From Polytrichum commune (Eukaryota; Streptophyta; Polytrichopsida; Polytrichales; Polytrichaceae), in NCBI GenBank assembly GCA_950295325.1, contig OX485807.1:5458501-5522500 (forward strand): a stretch of DNA of 64,000 nucleotides, in the 5' to 3' direction. The notes beneath the pieces were generated by a model, which saw only the letters and a list, made by a program, of their open reading frames with translations, made no database searches and was not told the origin of the DNA. How positions within the stretch are numbered: position 1 is the first letter of the stretch; every line of letters starts with the position of its first letter. A program made the position numbers and the translations under genes. Below are positions 1 through 12,960 of this stretch, in pieces.

Positions 1-1397
1 GGTGACTCAGCTTTAAAAGGTAAAGAAGCTTCCTACTCTCAACTTGCAAACTTCTTTAATTTTTTGGTTTTGGTTTTATTTGAATCTTAGAAACTTTTTG
101 AGGAACTTGTTTCACGCTTGCCTATTCTTCCATGTTTACCGACTACATGGATGTTCCCAATTAGGTGTGTATTAGTATTTGGAGTTACGCAATGTTGTAA
201 TTGTTCAATGAGAATGGATTTTTTTACCAAGCAAAGTCATCTATGTTCTATAACCCTGAAATGCTCAAGCAACCCGAAGTGGGTCACCACCTAATATTTT
301 ACTGGGTTTCGTGACCCACTAGGTGGTAATCTACGTGGATGGAAAGGTATCTATTGGGCGAAGTGTGTTGCCCACTACCATGTGAGCCAAAATAACATAG
401 AAAAACCTCTTACTCCAAGTATGTCAGATGATTTCTTGTTAGGTTGGAATTGTTTGTTTCAGGGAATGGTTCCATGTGTTGCTGAAATCTAGGAGCCAAA
501 TATAGGAGCCAATATCTTTCATACATGATACACAGTTTGGGTGGATTTTATTTTTATTTAAAAAATATATTTACTTATAATAATAATTTGAATTCCTTCG
601 GACAAGGTGACGATTGTGCACAACTTGATTAGATGGATTTGGGAAAAATTGAGTGCACATGTTGCTTGCTCCATGGAAAATAGGAAATCTCCCAAAATGA
701 CCTCATGTGGCCCCTCCAACTTTAAGGGTGATGGAGTTCATCTAAATTTGCTCAAAAAGACCCAAATTGTTGGGAGTAGCTCATTTGTCAATCACATAAC
801 ATATTATGTCAAACTTGCCAACTTTCTAAAATTTGTGGCATGACCAAAATGGTCATGAAACGAAAAAAAATTCAAAGGTTTCTTATGTCCCCCCCCCCCC
901 CCCCGATGAAGGCCTTGTCAAGGTGACCTAGAAAATGTGGTCCAATTGACTTCAAATTTTCATAACAAGAATCTTTGGTAGTCTAGTTCACACTTGTACG
1001 ACTGGACTTGAAGAAAACGAAGTCTATATTTCTACGTGATAGAAATTTTCAGCCTTGGTGCTGGAGGTGGCCATAAATGGAATGTGATGGCTTGAGCGTT
1101 TAGGGGATAATGTCTGAACTTTCGTTAGTAAAAGTTGAACTCCTGAGTAAGACACTATTACAATTGCCTAGCTTCGAATAGGAAGACGCGTTAGTTGGGA
1201 TAATCAGTGTAGTGTTTCCTCTGGGATACCAAGCACTGGCCAGAAACTGCAAGCTGGAATTAGTGTTACGGCTTGGACATGCCAAATTTTGACCTCAACA
1301 TTGGCCTGTATTAGGAGGTGTTTCCCATAGTATTTGGTACTTAACTGCCATGTATTTTCTCATGAAACAATATTTATGATGCAATTCTATATTTGCT
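1..1397. other. AT-rich DNA, no gene recognised
   Basis: No open frame here has coding character or usable splice partners. The only notable item is a run of sixteen C at 889-904. Short frames at 607-843 and 1100-1285 look like chance. Confidence 0.5.
889..904. repeat. C homopolymer run
   Basis: Sixteen consecutive C. Similar C or G runs of 11-12 occur at 6845-6856, 7404-7414 and 58189-58199 in otherwise AT-rich DNA. Confidence 0.9.
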
Positions 1398-1398
1398 A

Positions 1399-3578
1399 CA
1401 GTCCTACCTCTTCAATACAACAATCTCAATATAATGACACAGATTTTGTAAACCAAACTTAGAATCTGCCTCTACAATACAACTGTGACATTGTTAATAT
1501 GACATTCTTGGACTTCCAACATGTCATATTAAAGAAGTAATATTAATACATATATGGCAGGTCCCATAGATGTATACTTACACAGTTCATATTGAATTTA
1601 TGTAACTTTCACAGATGAAATGTGAATAATTTTTTTTTAATGTAAAATGATGTTAGAACATGAGAACTAAGGGAACTAGGTTCTCTATCTCAAAATGTAA
1701 TCAAGAGGCTCATTAGCTTTTGTTTCTTTTGCAACAAATTTTCACCTAAGTTCTAAACCACGGTGCATAATTTGTCTTCGAGCATTGTGAGCTTGATATT
1801 TATCAAATTGCTATGGTATGCATATTGTTTGAAAGTTCTTGAAATTCCACTTCTTTTGGTGGTAGTTTTGTCCAATTCCAAGTCGTATTTGGCATAGTTA
1901 TGAGCATTTGGAAGCATGGTAAGTTTTTTATAGTTGATTTCCAGGCAACGATCTACTTTTGTAGATTTTGAGGTCAAATCTGATCCGACCTTCCTCATCT
2001 ACAAGTTGTTAAATACCTATTGAAATTGCGCTTCTTTTGGTGGTAGTTTTGCTCTATTATGACAACTATTGGCAGAATTATGACCCTTTGAAGATTGTTG
2101 AGTTTTTGAAGTTGATTTCAAGACATTGATCTACTTTTACACATTATGAGGTTGGTTTTGCCAAGAGACTTATGTAGATGTTGCGCTTGGACTTTTTTAG
2201 ATGTTGTTAAATACCTCCACCTATTATGGAACTAGCAAATGCTCAACTTCATGCTCAATTGTTAGCTACAATTTTTTTTGACAACCCATTAGAGTTTACT
2301 TATGCAGACGTAATGAAATTGCACTCCACATTGAAGAAACTCAATTACATATTGGATTGCTAATTTGAAGGGGTGACATCAATTGTCGCGCACCTCTCCA
2401 TGAGGAGTGCCCGCAACACCATGGGCACAAGGGGGACCCCGGAGTGACACCCGGGACTTGTGGCGTCGTTGGTGAGAGGGCCCAAGTGATCCTAGCACAG
2501 GTGAGAGCCCCGGGCGTTGGGAACGTCTCCCACCCACGGAGACTAGAAGGCACAAGGGTAAGGCCATGAGCTATGCGTAGCTTATGGCGTGTAGATTCTA
2601 GAATGCTCAAGAACACCTCAATCGGAGGTGTGAGCTAGGAGTTATGGCAATTTGAGTGGGGCGCTGTCCCGGGACAGCGCCCTAGTACAGCAGTGGTCTG
2701 GGAGTGGCTCCCGAGACTGCCAAGGTTTGAACAGGCATAACTTCCTCAATACTTGCCCAAATGGGGCAAGTGAGGAGTCCATTGGCATCTACGTGAAGCA
2801 TAGATGAAGATGAAGTGGTCGCTTGTTAGCATCAAAGATCACATAAGAAAGTTATGATGGTCTGAAGCTGCTAGGGGCTTCTAGGCCCAACAACTAAGGG
2901 AAAATGTCTACTTGGCCCCAACTCTTGGTAGAGAGACAAAAGGTTTCTTGACGGTGGCGTAGGGGCCCTGCCTAGAGTCCTAGAGGCTTATATGGGTGAG
3001 GTGGTGTGGCCTCACCCACCTGAGGCCGAACGGCACAGGCTCCATGGGCTTTGGCCCAATGTGAGGGCATAGTTGCCTAGTATGGTTCAGGTTGTTGTAG
3101 TGTTGCTCCGGCAACGCGATGATCAACATAAGATTGGACTTCCACATCTAAAAATTGGTTACCGATTAAGGGGTGAGTCCCGAAAGCAAAGTAGGAGGGT
3201 TGGTTCCCCTCTTATGAACTATAAGGTCCGGGGTAGGAGGAGCTAACCATTAGCATGGCGGAATGCGAAGGGTTAGCGCTCGTGACCTTTGCTAGAAATG
3301 AAAATGGTTAAGATGGTTAAGGGGAATTAACAAGGGTTGCGACAAGGATTCCTTCTTGAAGTCCACGTAGTATTCATGAGAGAAAATTCCATATCTGTAA
3401 AGACATTTGAAAAAATACTTATTATGTATATGTGGCAAATATCTAATGTGTGTTTATATGAAGTACCTCGATATTATGACAAAGAGGTCCAATTTGTCAT
3501 ATAATTGAATGTGTGACACCTCGATAATACAACGGTTTTCTCGTTTCCCATACGTGCCATATTAAAGAGGTAGGACTG
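1399..3578. mobile_element. pogo/Tc1-mariner-like non-autonomous DNA element
   Basis: The two ends are inverted copies: the left starts CAGTCCTACCTCTTcAATA and the right, read on the minus strand, starts CAGTCCTACCTCTTtAATA. This resembles plant pogo-like (Emigrant/Lemi-type) ends, which begin CAGT, carry ACCTCT, and duplicate TA. TA precedes the left end; TG follows the right end, so the duplication is imperfect or decayed. More copies of the end motif (ACCTC..AATA, TATTAAAGA) lie just inside both ends. No transposase frame remains. The inside, from about 2360, is GC-rich and hairpin-rich and may be a separate insertion. The family assignment is inferred from the ends only. Confidence 0.5.
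2360..3350. other. GC-rich, hairpin-rich island inside the pogo-like element
   Basis: Base composition changes sharply from the AT-rich flanks. The island holds a perfect 24-bp palindrome at 2659-2682, followed by another inverted pair (TCtGGGAG/CTCCCgAGA) near 2695-2720. The frames here, for example 2341-2616 on the minus strand, match no family I recognise. It could be a nested insertion or a solo LTR; no target duplication was found. Confidence 0.35.
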
Positions 3579-3860
3579 TGCCTTTGAATACAAGAATTTT
3601 CCATGCACACTTGAAGGAAAATTTATGACATCTTGATGCGTCTATTATCCACAGTCCTCTTAAATTTGATGTCGCTGGATTAGTTGTTCTTTCCACTGAA
3701 ACAAGCAAGCAGAGTACTTCTATGTGCTCACTAATAACATAAAGAAGCACAATATGAGGCATACTTGCACTTGGAAGTATCATAGACAGTGAGTGTCGTT
3801 TTGAGTTTATAATAATACAATGAGACATAACTTTTATGTTTTATATGTTAGAGAGGGCAG

Positions 3861-5966
3861 TACACTAAATATGATATTTAGTGTCACCAATTCTAATTAT
3901 CTTTCGCAATACTAATTGTAAACCCCGGTGTAGTGTCACCAACACTAAATGTTGACCCAACATTATTTGTCATTCCTTGTAGATTTTTTTGGAGATTATA
4001 TATTTACAGTGTTGCAATTACAGTGCCGCTTACAGAGTGATTTTTCGTTCGAATTTCAATCATCCATGACAATATTTTCATCACGCATTTTTCCATGTCC
4101 ACTTCAACAAAGGGTGTTGCCTGCCTGGGAATAATCGAATGATTTCCTGGAGGACATTACAATTGCTTACAATGACATTCAACACACGTATGGTCAATTA
4201 GGTTCCTTGCCCGACATTGAATTGCCCACATTGCTCTAGTGATCAGATACCTATCGACATATGGAATGACAACTTTCAACATTCTACTCAAAATCTGCGG
4301 AGTTGTGACAACGAGCGCAGGGAGCCCTGCAGAAGATTAAATCAAAGACAGTGGCATTGCCAGGATTTAGTTGTTAGGTGTTCGAAACTTTTATTCAAGA
4401 TTCCAAAGAATATGCATATGCATATAATTAAAGAAGCGGCAAATCCTTATCGATATTATATCCAGACACAATCATGGGCTGCTACAAAGCAAGGAAGCGT
4501 TGGATGACATATTGGATCTCTAGAAATTGCGTCCTGCAAATGAGCAACTGCACAGGTAGTGCAGAGAGATGACACTCGTTCATCTTCAAACATCACACGG
4601 ACTGAATTACTTACTTAAGGCTCCGATTTACTGCACTTGGGAGGTAGAAATTAAAGGGCAGTCTACGTAGTTGTTCTCGGTGGAGGAGTTTATAGTGAAA
4701 GTGGAGGAAACTGACAAGATTTACGCAAATCATACGAACACCGAGGACTTGACATTGCCAGAGATAAGTTGTAAAGCGTCAAACAACTCACTGGATCTCA
4801 AGAAATTGCAACTTGTAACTTGCAAAACAACAAATGCATGTATGCAACCATAGCTATTGACATTTCTCCACACGATTCCGAAAGGTCAACTTTTCCAGCT
4901 TTAGAAGCCTGTAACCTCCGAACTCCATGCACATTCAACCACTTTATAAGGTTCCGATTGACTCCGCTGGACATAATTAAGGATGTTGCCAGGTCTCTGT
5001 GGAGAGAGAGTGAGTGAAAGGTGGAGAAAGGAGCAAATGACAAGTTATGTGCAACCAGGGCAACGAGCACAAGTCCAAGAGACACCGAAGAGTTCGTGTT
5101 GCCAGGGATCAATTGCTAGGTATCCAAACTTTACTTGGCTTCTTGGGAATATACATAGAGAAGCATCGGCAATTACCATGACCTAACATCTAGGAGCAAT
5201 TATGGGTTGCTACGGCAACGCCTCAAATAACCTACTGGATCTCTGGATACTTGCAACCTGCAATGTAGCACGCAACCACCATCATGACTGCGGACGTATT
5301 TCTCCACATGGTTCCCGACAGCCGAATTCCTCACCTTTCGATGCAAGCCTGAACCTTCAAGCAACATACAAATTAATGAACCCCAAATTCACTCCACTAG
5401 ACAGAGTTCTGTGTGTTGCCATCTCAGTAGAGAGAAAAAAACTAAATGACAGAATCTGTGCAGTTGAAACAACGACCACAACCCAAGATCTTGTAAGAGC
5501 CCTCCAGAAAGAATTATGGGACCAAATCAAGACTCAAACACACATGCAAATGATGGGAGAAAATGAAACATGAAAGAAACGAAGAGAATGCAACATTCCT
5601 AGCAAGTTTCTCTAAAACCTCTTCATTATGCACATCCGAAAACAACCCACACGTGTGCAGAACAGAAGAAGGGCGCAGATCATTAACTAGTTGGTGCAAA
5701 TCCTGCTTGCCGCTAAGCTTAGCCGCATCGCATCACATGCATGCAGCAAATTCTCATGCAGACAAGGAGTCCTTTAATTTGGGTGGAGATGGAACCAAGA
5801 TAAAAGTGGCCGACAAGAGAAGGTAGGGTTTTTGGTCAATGGTTTTTGAACTCCTCCACCATCCATGACAATATTTATTCACTTATTCAAAGAAGTGTCA
5901 TCCAAACAATTACTATAGTGACATAAAATGCCACATGACACTAAAACTCATATTTAGTTTAGCACT
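3861..5966. mobile_element. DNA element with TACACTAAATAT-type inverted ends
   Basis: The left end (3861 onward) reads TACACTAAATATGATATTTA followed by GTGTCA. A degenerate inverted match ends near 5966. The outer parts, about 3940-4090 and 5865-5966, match the two halves of a compact 324-bp element at 35154-35477, so this copy carries about 1.75 kb of extra interior. The interior has diverged direct repeats marked by a GGATCTC..GAAATTG motif at about 4515, 4794 and 5238. The longest interior frames (4217-4507, 5202-5573) resemble no transposase I know. This is either a longer parent element or a MITE with an insertion. Confidence 0.5.
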
Positions 5967-8900
5967 TGTCCGTTACCAAACTTTGTAAATATGGCTTGGG
6001 TGGGTTTATATGTGACTTTGTGACTTTAATCAAGGGTGAAGTGTCTCTCATTCACTTCATCTTCTCCTCCTTTCCCCCTCTTCCTCTATAAAATATTTAT
6101 TACCATTTCGGTGTTCTCTTCCTCTTGTAGTATTTAGATTCAAGAAATACATCTTATTGATAACATGACCCAAGTTAGGTTATTGAAATGATTCATATAT
6201 CATGTATGTTCGAATGTCCCTTGTACCAAAGAGATTAGTCCATGTGTGAAGTTGAAGCAACAAGCCCCATCATTATCCTAATATCATGAAGTGCTCACAT
6301 GTCAAGAGTTATTTTGATAGTTTGATCACTCCAAGGTTGTATTGTGCAACATGCTTGCAAAATTTCCACCAATCTACAATACATGTATGTTTAGTCAATC
6401 CTCTCAAGTCTCTTATCAAACCAACGAGATTTTTGTTTGTGATGAATTTCCAACATTCATAACATTACTCAAGCATGTTAACTCATTCTTTTTCTAATGG
6501 CTCGACAACTCCCTTGTCCATTCGACCAAATCCAATCACTATTGGTTAGCTCCTCAATGCACTTATGCACAAATTACACAAAATCTTCAAACTAAGGTAT
6601 GGTCAAAATATGGGCAACCAACGCAAAGGTACCATCTAGCCCTCCAAACTCCCTTCTCCCCTCTGCAACATGTGCCCATTCCAAGCAATTCAATGGCACT
6701 TGCCTACACCTCCTATCTATGTGCACTGTTCAATAATATCCAAATGGCCACACATAATAAAGTGGTCTAGAAATTACACAAACTTGTACTCCCACTCTTA
6801 CACAAGAGACACCCTTCTATTGAATACCAATACCCACTTAGGTGCCCCCCCCCCCCGAGATAATATAATCCATCCTTGTCTATTGCCATGCCTTCACCAC
6901 ATCATGCCCATGCCATTGGCTCGCTCGACTCAAACCCGAAACACTAAAAATCTCCACAACCTCCCCTCAACAACCCACCCAACACACCATACAAAACTTG
7001 AGTATACACATCATTGCATTCAAGCTTTGCCACGACCACCACCCCACAACAACGATACAATGCAAAAAAAAAAAACCCTCAAATATCAAGTTCTAATAGA
7101 CATAATAGAACATGCTAGCTAGTACGTCACCCTCACCATCCTTTATGGCATGAATCCGCGGCAATACCAAGGCCAATACTATCATCAAACTATTCGGTCA
7201 CTGCTTCATCCCCCTCATGCCCACCCATGCATGCAATGCAACAAATACACCGAATGGCCATTAAATACCTCACCTGACCAAATGCTCAACTAAAAGAGGG
7301 TAGAAAATCACCAACTTCGTGTACTACCCACTTTGAAATAGGATTTAAATCCAACATAAGTAGAATCCATTCAAGGCACCCCGACGTCAGGACGCCCATC
7401 ATACCCCCCCCCCCGGGCTTTTCAGTATATGGTTACTGAATGGGACCACCTCCAATAAGACGTAATAGCACTTGACCCATAGCCGTGTTTTGTAAAACTC
7501 CAAGTTTACGTATGAACTCCTAGCTATGATCAAGGTGAAATGTCCCTCGCTCATTCATGCCAACCTCATGATTGGCGTTGTCTCTCTCTAAATCTAGAAT
7601 GGGCTCCATCAATAATTTAATAATAACAAACCATAGCGAAGGAACATGGAGGCAATTGCAGTCATGGGCCATGTCACTCTCCTCTTGCCAACCACATTGG
7701 ACACATTTGCATGTTAGAGTTGGGAGGCGGGGTTACATTAATTGACCCACCCTTGCCATTTTGGCCACCAGGCTATGGAACGAGCTGGTTGTGGACAGTC
7801 TTATACAAGACGTGTGTCATTCTCCATCCAACATGTCCCACCCATGCTCAATGTTGAATCTAGGTGTAGGAGCATCCTTAGGGCATTATCACCTTGGAAC
7901 TATACTAGGATAAATCCTAGGTTATTCTTGGGCCCATGGAACAACCCGCAAGGACTTAGTAGTGTTATGTTATTATGATTCTAAATTCATTTTGGGAGGA
8001 CCAAAATATGTCCTAAATTGTTAACCATACGAATGTGACATTTTGGTGATGTCTCAAATGCAATCATCCAAGATGGCTTCGATTCTTTGAATTTCAGTTT
8101 GAATATGACAAGCCAATTTGGGTGTGATATTTCATAAAGAAAATGAAATGAAAGAAAATCCAAGATGAAAAAAATGTTACATATTTTTATTCAACACTTA
8201 ATGCTCATGCAGAGTGGACCTTTGGAATATAACAGTTGAATGCTCGGAAAATTGTACAGAGAGACTCAAATTTCAACTGAGCTCCCAACATCCGCATGTC
8301 ATTGGCTAGTGTTATATATGTTCACCTACTTACAAATCTTTCCAAATTATCCATAATTTCATGGGCACGGGTGCCACCGTATTATGGTGGTAAGGCATAT
8401 GCCAAACTAGTACCAAATATAACATGCACCCGCCATTGGTACAAAACTAACTACCTGCACAGAAATCTCACGAGGCCCGAAAGTGGTGGGGCAATGCATG
8501 AAGGGATCACATACACTGTCTGAATTGATGACATTGGTGCTTGGAGATGATTGAAGTTAGGGCCACTTCACACTCGAGACTGAGAGCCCGTGGGCCGTGA
8601 CCATTACACTTCAACCACTCTCATTGGTGGAAACGGCGGAGCCACTGCTCCAACTTCGCTTCACACTACGCTCGAGGGACCAACGGAGTATGTGAAATGC
8701 AAGAAGGATGTAAAGTCTACATGGATTCCTACATGGCATCGAATGGATCGTGTTTCATGGTCACTTGGACTATTTTCAAAAATCATCTCTAGGAGGTAGG
8801 CCTAACACAAAACTGGGAGATGATGGCATTTTGAACGCTCACGACTGTTGGTTTATTCTATTTTATCATGTGTGAGGACCTGCATGAATAGAAATTTATT

Positions 8901-9756
8901 GAATTTGCATTTGGTTGAGGGCCCGGTCAGAGTTGACTTCACATTACACTTGAGGATCTGTGACCACACTACGTGATTTTGGAGGTGTCTCGGGACGGCC
9001 TTTGGACACTTTCTTATGGGCTCTCACAATTTCATGGTCACGGCTCTTGGCTCGTGTGTGAAGTGGCCCTTAGCATAAGTGTTATTTCACAAAAGAGAGT
9101 TCGTATTTTGTTGAAGAGATTAGAACAACAATGTCAAGAAGAACCGATGTGAGTACATTAAGACCATTTGTCAAATTATAGCAGAGGCGCCTATTCCCAA
9201 TCAAGACCCCATTGGCAATCTTTAGGGTACTGGAATTTCGTTCACGCCGGAACCAATAGCGTCATGACACATGCCCTGGTTTTCAGTGCTAAAGTGAGGA
9301 GGAACGAGCGGCTAAAAAGAGCGCTTATGGTAGGCCCTAGATATTGGTAATACGTTTGGGCCAACTTTTGGCTTCAAACATTCACAATAATTTCAATTTG
9401 AGGAATAAAATTACCGAAAAAATTGCAGTCCCCCTGACTCCTATCTTCCTAAACTGAAAACAAAAAATTTACACCACCTTATATCTCTCCAGATTCGGCG
9501 TAGAATTTCTTAAGCGATCGGTTATGGTCGCCTCTACTCTACTCTATTCCACGTAAGTTGACACATATATCTTTGTTGAAGAGATCAAAGCAAGATAAAA
9601 GAACAGGTGTCGGTATGAACATTTTCTTGACAGTTTCTTGACGACTCGAGGCTGGCTTCGCATCGTAAGTTAAAGCACGAAGAAATCATACTCATTACAG
9701 ACACCGAGTGACTTGTGCAAGTCAGAGATCATTGCAATGCACACAAGTGTAGCAGT
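5967..9756. other. Intergenic DNA, no gene recognised
   Basis: About 3.8 kb without a supportable gene. From about 6600 to 7300 the plus strand is strongly C/A-biased, which produces the 150-codon frame at 6670-7122. That frame is proline/histidine/threonine-rich and interrupted by a homopolymer, so it looks like composition rather than coding. C runs lie at 6845-6856 and 7404-7414. Segments near 8560-9060 share phrases and are probably decayed repeats. Confidence 0.45.
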
Positions 9757-9983
9757 GATTGGGGAGATTTTTGGGCATAATCGGTTGAGATCCTTGTGTT
9801 TGCAAATCCAACCGGTTACATGTTGTTCACATCCTTCAGTTTTCCTTTATTAAATTGGGATATATTCCATAAATTCCTCTAAAATGATCGGTAATTTTCC
9901 TGCAGTCTTGAACGTCAACCGGTTATTTCTCAAACTCAACCGGTTCCGGTTCATTTGTAACTAACTGCCGGTTCTCCCCGATC
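9757..9983 (+). mobile_element. MITE with ATCGGGGAGA-type ends (copy a)
   Basis: About 227 bp whose ends are inverted copies of a GATYGGGGAGA motif. The inside carries several AACCGGTT-like palindromes. Further copies lie at 19045-19263 (reversed), 55941-56165, 56265-56405 (partial) and 56506-56724. No coding capacity. Confidence 0.65.
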
Positions 9984-12363
9984 ATAGAAGTGTAGTGTTG
10001 TCTCAACACTTATATATCCTGTTTGAAGAGATAAAAAAGGAACAATGTCAAAAGAACTTATGCAAATACGTTAATTAAAATTCCAGTTTTTTTTTATAGA
10101 ACACCTACTACTTCATACACTTTCTTGAAGACTCTAGCTACTAGGCCGCTTTGTCGCATCATAAGGTCGGGCACAATGGCCATCCCTGTATTTATGTGGT
10201 GGCCCATGAATGAATGAATGAATGAGTAGATGCAGTGGTGGGCTTTCTCTCCATCAACCTGAGCTCGGAGCTTCACAGTGCAACCTTTTCGCTTTTCTAA
10301 AGCGGGAGCAGGGATTACTTGAGCTTCAGATTGTGGTTCAGGTTGTTGAATAAAGTAGACGGGTCTTAAGTGGCTCGTTTTCTAGACCGGACCCCGAGAT
10401 TTGATTGGTATGTAGTTTGGTGAGGATCAAAGAGCGAATCTCATGAAGACAAGTGTTTGAAAGAGGTTGGGTTACGTGTTCAAATTTGGATAACTACTCT
10501 ACACTCAATAATGAACATAACTGGGAGGACTTAGATATTCAGTTAAGAAATCGACAAACATGCACTTCCGATAACCACAACTGAATCATGTGCGTCTTAT
10601 TTTCAGTAGAATCTTTGCAAATGTTTCATTATAGATTTGCTCATGCAACACGAGTTTTGTTGCGTGAATCTAATCGGTGCAAGATGGAGAACATGAAAAA
10701 TGAAACAAATAGCACCACATATCTTACATCGGCTCGGGTTAAGCAAAAGCTCGATATTCAGGCCTGGTTTGAATAGGGTTCATGTTTTCAAGTTGAGGTT
10801 TTGAGGTTGGGGTTCAAGGTGGGGGTGGGCTTTGATTTTCAAAGTCCATCTAAGAGAAGTTTCATTCTCTTCGTTTGTGGATGAAGGTCACTTAAGAATA
10901 ACTAGGTCCCTTACTACACTAGAGCTTGAGTTGAGATCTTGAACTTGTGATTTCTAGGAGTTTTGATACTTGAAATTGACAAGTTTTCATTCAAAGCTCA
11001 AACTATGGAGAGGTTGACCAATCCTTACGAAAGCTCTCAAAAGTGAGATGCCCCTGGACGGAGAGTCACCTAAAAAAATTGCACTACACCATTTATGTGT
11101 AATAGTGTCACTTACCCGATTTTGAGGCATATGCTAGGTTACACTAACAATCAACAACTTCATTATTAGTGTCACCATATGACACTTGGCATTTAAAGTG
11201 TGCTTACTAATGTCTTGGCATGAGTATGTTCAATAATGTTATGAGCTGTATGCCTATGTTACACAATGATCTACAAGTTGACTAAAACTCACACAAACAA
11301 CACTTGGCATGTGTATGCTCAATAACCTTTTCCTCTTGCATACTAAAATGTAAACACATGACACTCGCCATAAGTATGCTCAATAATATCTTCCCCTTGC
11401 ATACTAAAGTGCAAAAACTATCATCTAAGGATCCCAACGTGCTACATTAAATGCCATAATGTACATAAATTTTCACTTAGACAATTACTTATGTTGATGA
11501 ATAATATCATATTGGAAATTACCAAACATGACACTTTGAGACCTCTAGGCATCTAATTCATGACCTTCACAAATAGTGTGTGTGACACTAAATACCATAA
11601 ATGGTGTTCTTCTAGAAGGAAAAACACTGCACTAAATAAAGGAGAGTTCATGATAAGCCAAAGGGTGCTTGAAAGTCCATTGGTTCAGGAGAGCTTGTTG
11701 TATTCGTTCCACATGAGATCCATGGAGGAGCCACCTAAATGTTGTAAGCCCAATATACAATCACTGTTGAAAGGTCAAGTGTAAAGTGGATTTGAGTGAA
11801 CAAGCGTGGGTAAGCGGCTCTCCGCCAATGTGAAGGCGTGTTTTTTCAAGCTCTCAATGTCTCCAATGTAAAGATTGCAATGAATGCATTACAATAGTGT
11901 CTGTGATAAGTTCATCATTTGTCATTATAGTTTGCGAATTTAGGTCCAAGGTGATTGGCCTTGCACTTATACAATTTGAGAATGGTGTGGAATGGTCTTG
12001 TTGATTATAGTAGGTTTGGTTGGCATAAGATGCTTCTTGAGTATGGGAAAGCCCTAGATTTGGCAAAATATGATGTTTCTAATGTTGTGGATAGAACTTG
12101 GTGTGAGAAGTTCATGCTTGGGCTTGGGATGAACATGTCCATCCATTGGAAGGACAAGGGCCTGATTATGGGTATTGCTACTTAGCCTCTGACTTTCAGT
12201 CCAGGTTTTGGGGCTTCCTCTCCGCCTTTGGTTCCTTTTTAATTTACTAATAAGTTGTTAAATCTAAAAAGAAAACATGTGCTAGGTCATTGAAAAATCT
12301 GCAAATCTACTCCAGGTAGATTATGTTGTTATGTTGTTCTTTCATTGACGAAGGACAATGGCA
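9984..12363. other. Intergenic DNA with short tandem repeats
   Basis: No gene recognised. It holds four GAAT units at about 10203-10222, and a loose tandem repeat of about 90 bp between 11150 and 11420 marked by recurring GACACTTGGCAT and TATGCTCAATAA phrases. Confidence 0.45.
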
Positions 12364-12960
12364 TAAGAGCATCTCCACCCTTGGGCAGAAAGGCAGGCTC
12401 TCGAAATGCGCTTTGAAGGGCTCCAAGCATGCACTAATTTTTTTTAGGGGGGGCACTCCCCCACCGTTATTTGCATACTGGCTTCACAAGAGAAAAATTG
12501 TCAGGAATATTCCTTGTAATGATGTGTTTGAAGCTGGCCAAAAATAACCCAACTGTCCACTTTCCACTTTCGATCCTCTCCCTCCCGCCCCTGATCCAAG
12601 GCCCAGCTTGGACCTCGTTGGCAGTGACTACCTTCCAGCTCTATAACCTGAGGTTGGATTCTTTTTGGCTGCTGTTTCTGTAGCTTTGTCGGAGATGGGT
12701 TGATTGTAGGAATAAAGTGGGTTAATTGGGGCAATTTTATTGCTATTTAGGTCTTCCACGACTCATCGAAGAATAGTCGAGGAGAGAATCTCTAAGAAGT
12801 TGCACTGCTCAACAACTACGAGGAACCATTATTATTACTACTAGTGTCGGTGCTGATCGGTAAAGGAGCACTCCACGTGATTTTGGGGCGTTCTGGGCGG
12901 TGATTCATTATTTTCCACTGCTCTCCACTACTCTTGATCACGTTTTTTGTTTTGGTTTCC

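Noticed and set aside
6670-7122. 150-codon open frame on the plus strand
   Set aside because: It follows the local C/A-rich composition, contains a homopolymer run, has no domain, and resembles no protein family.
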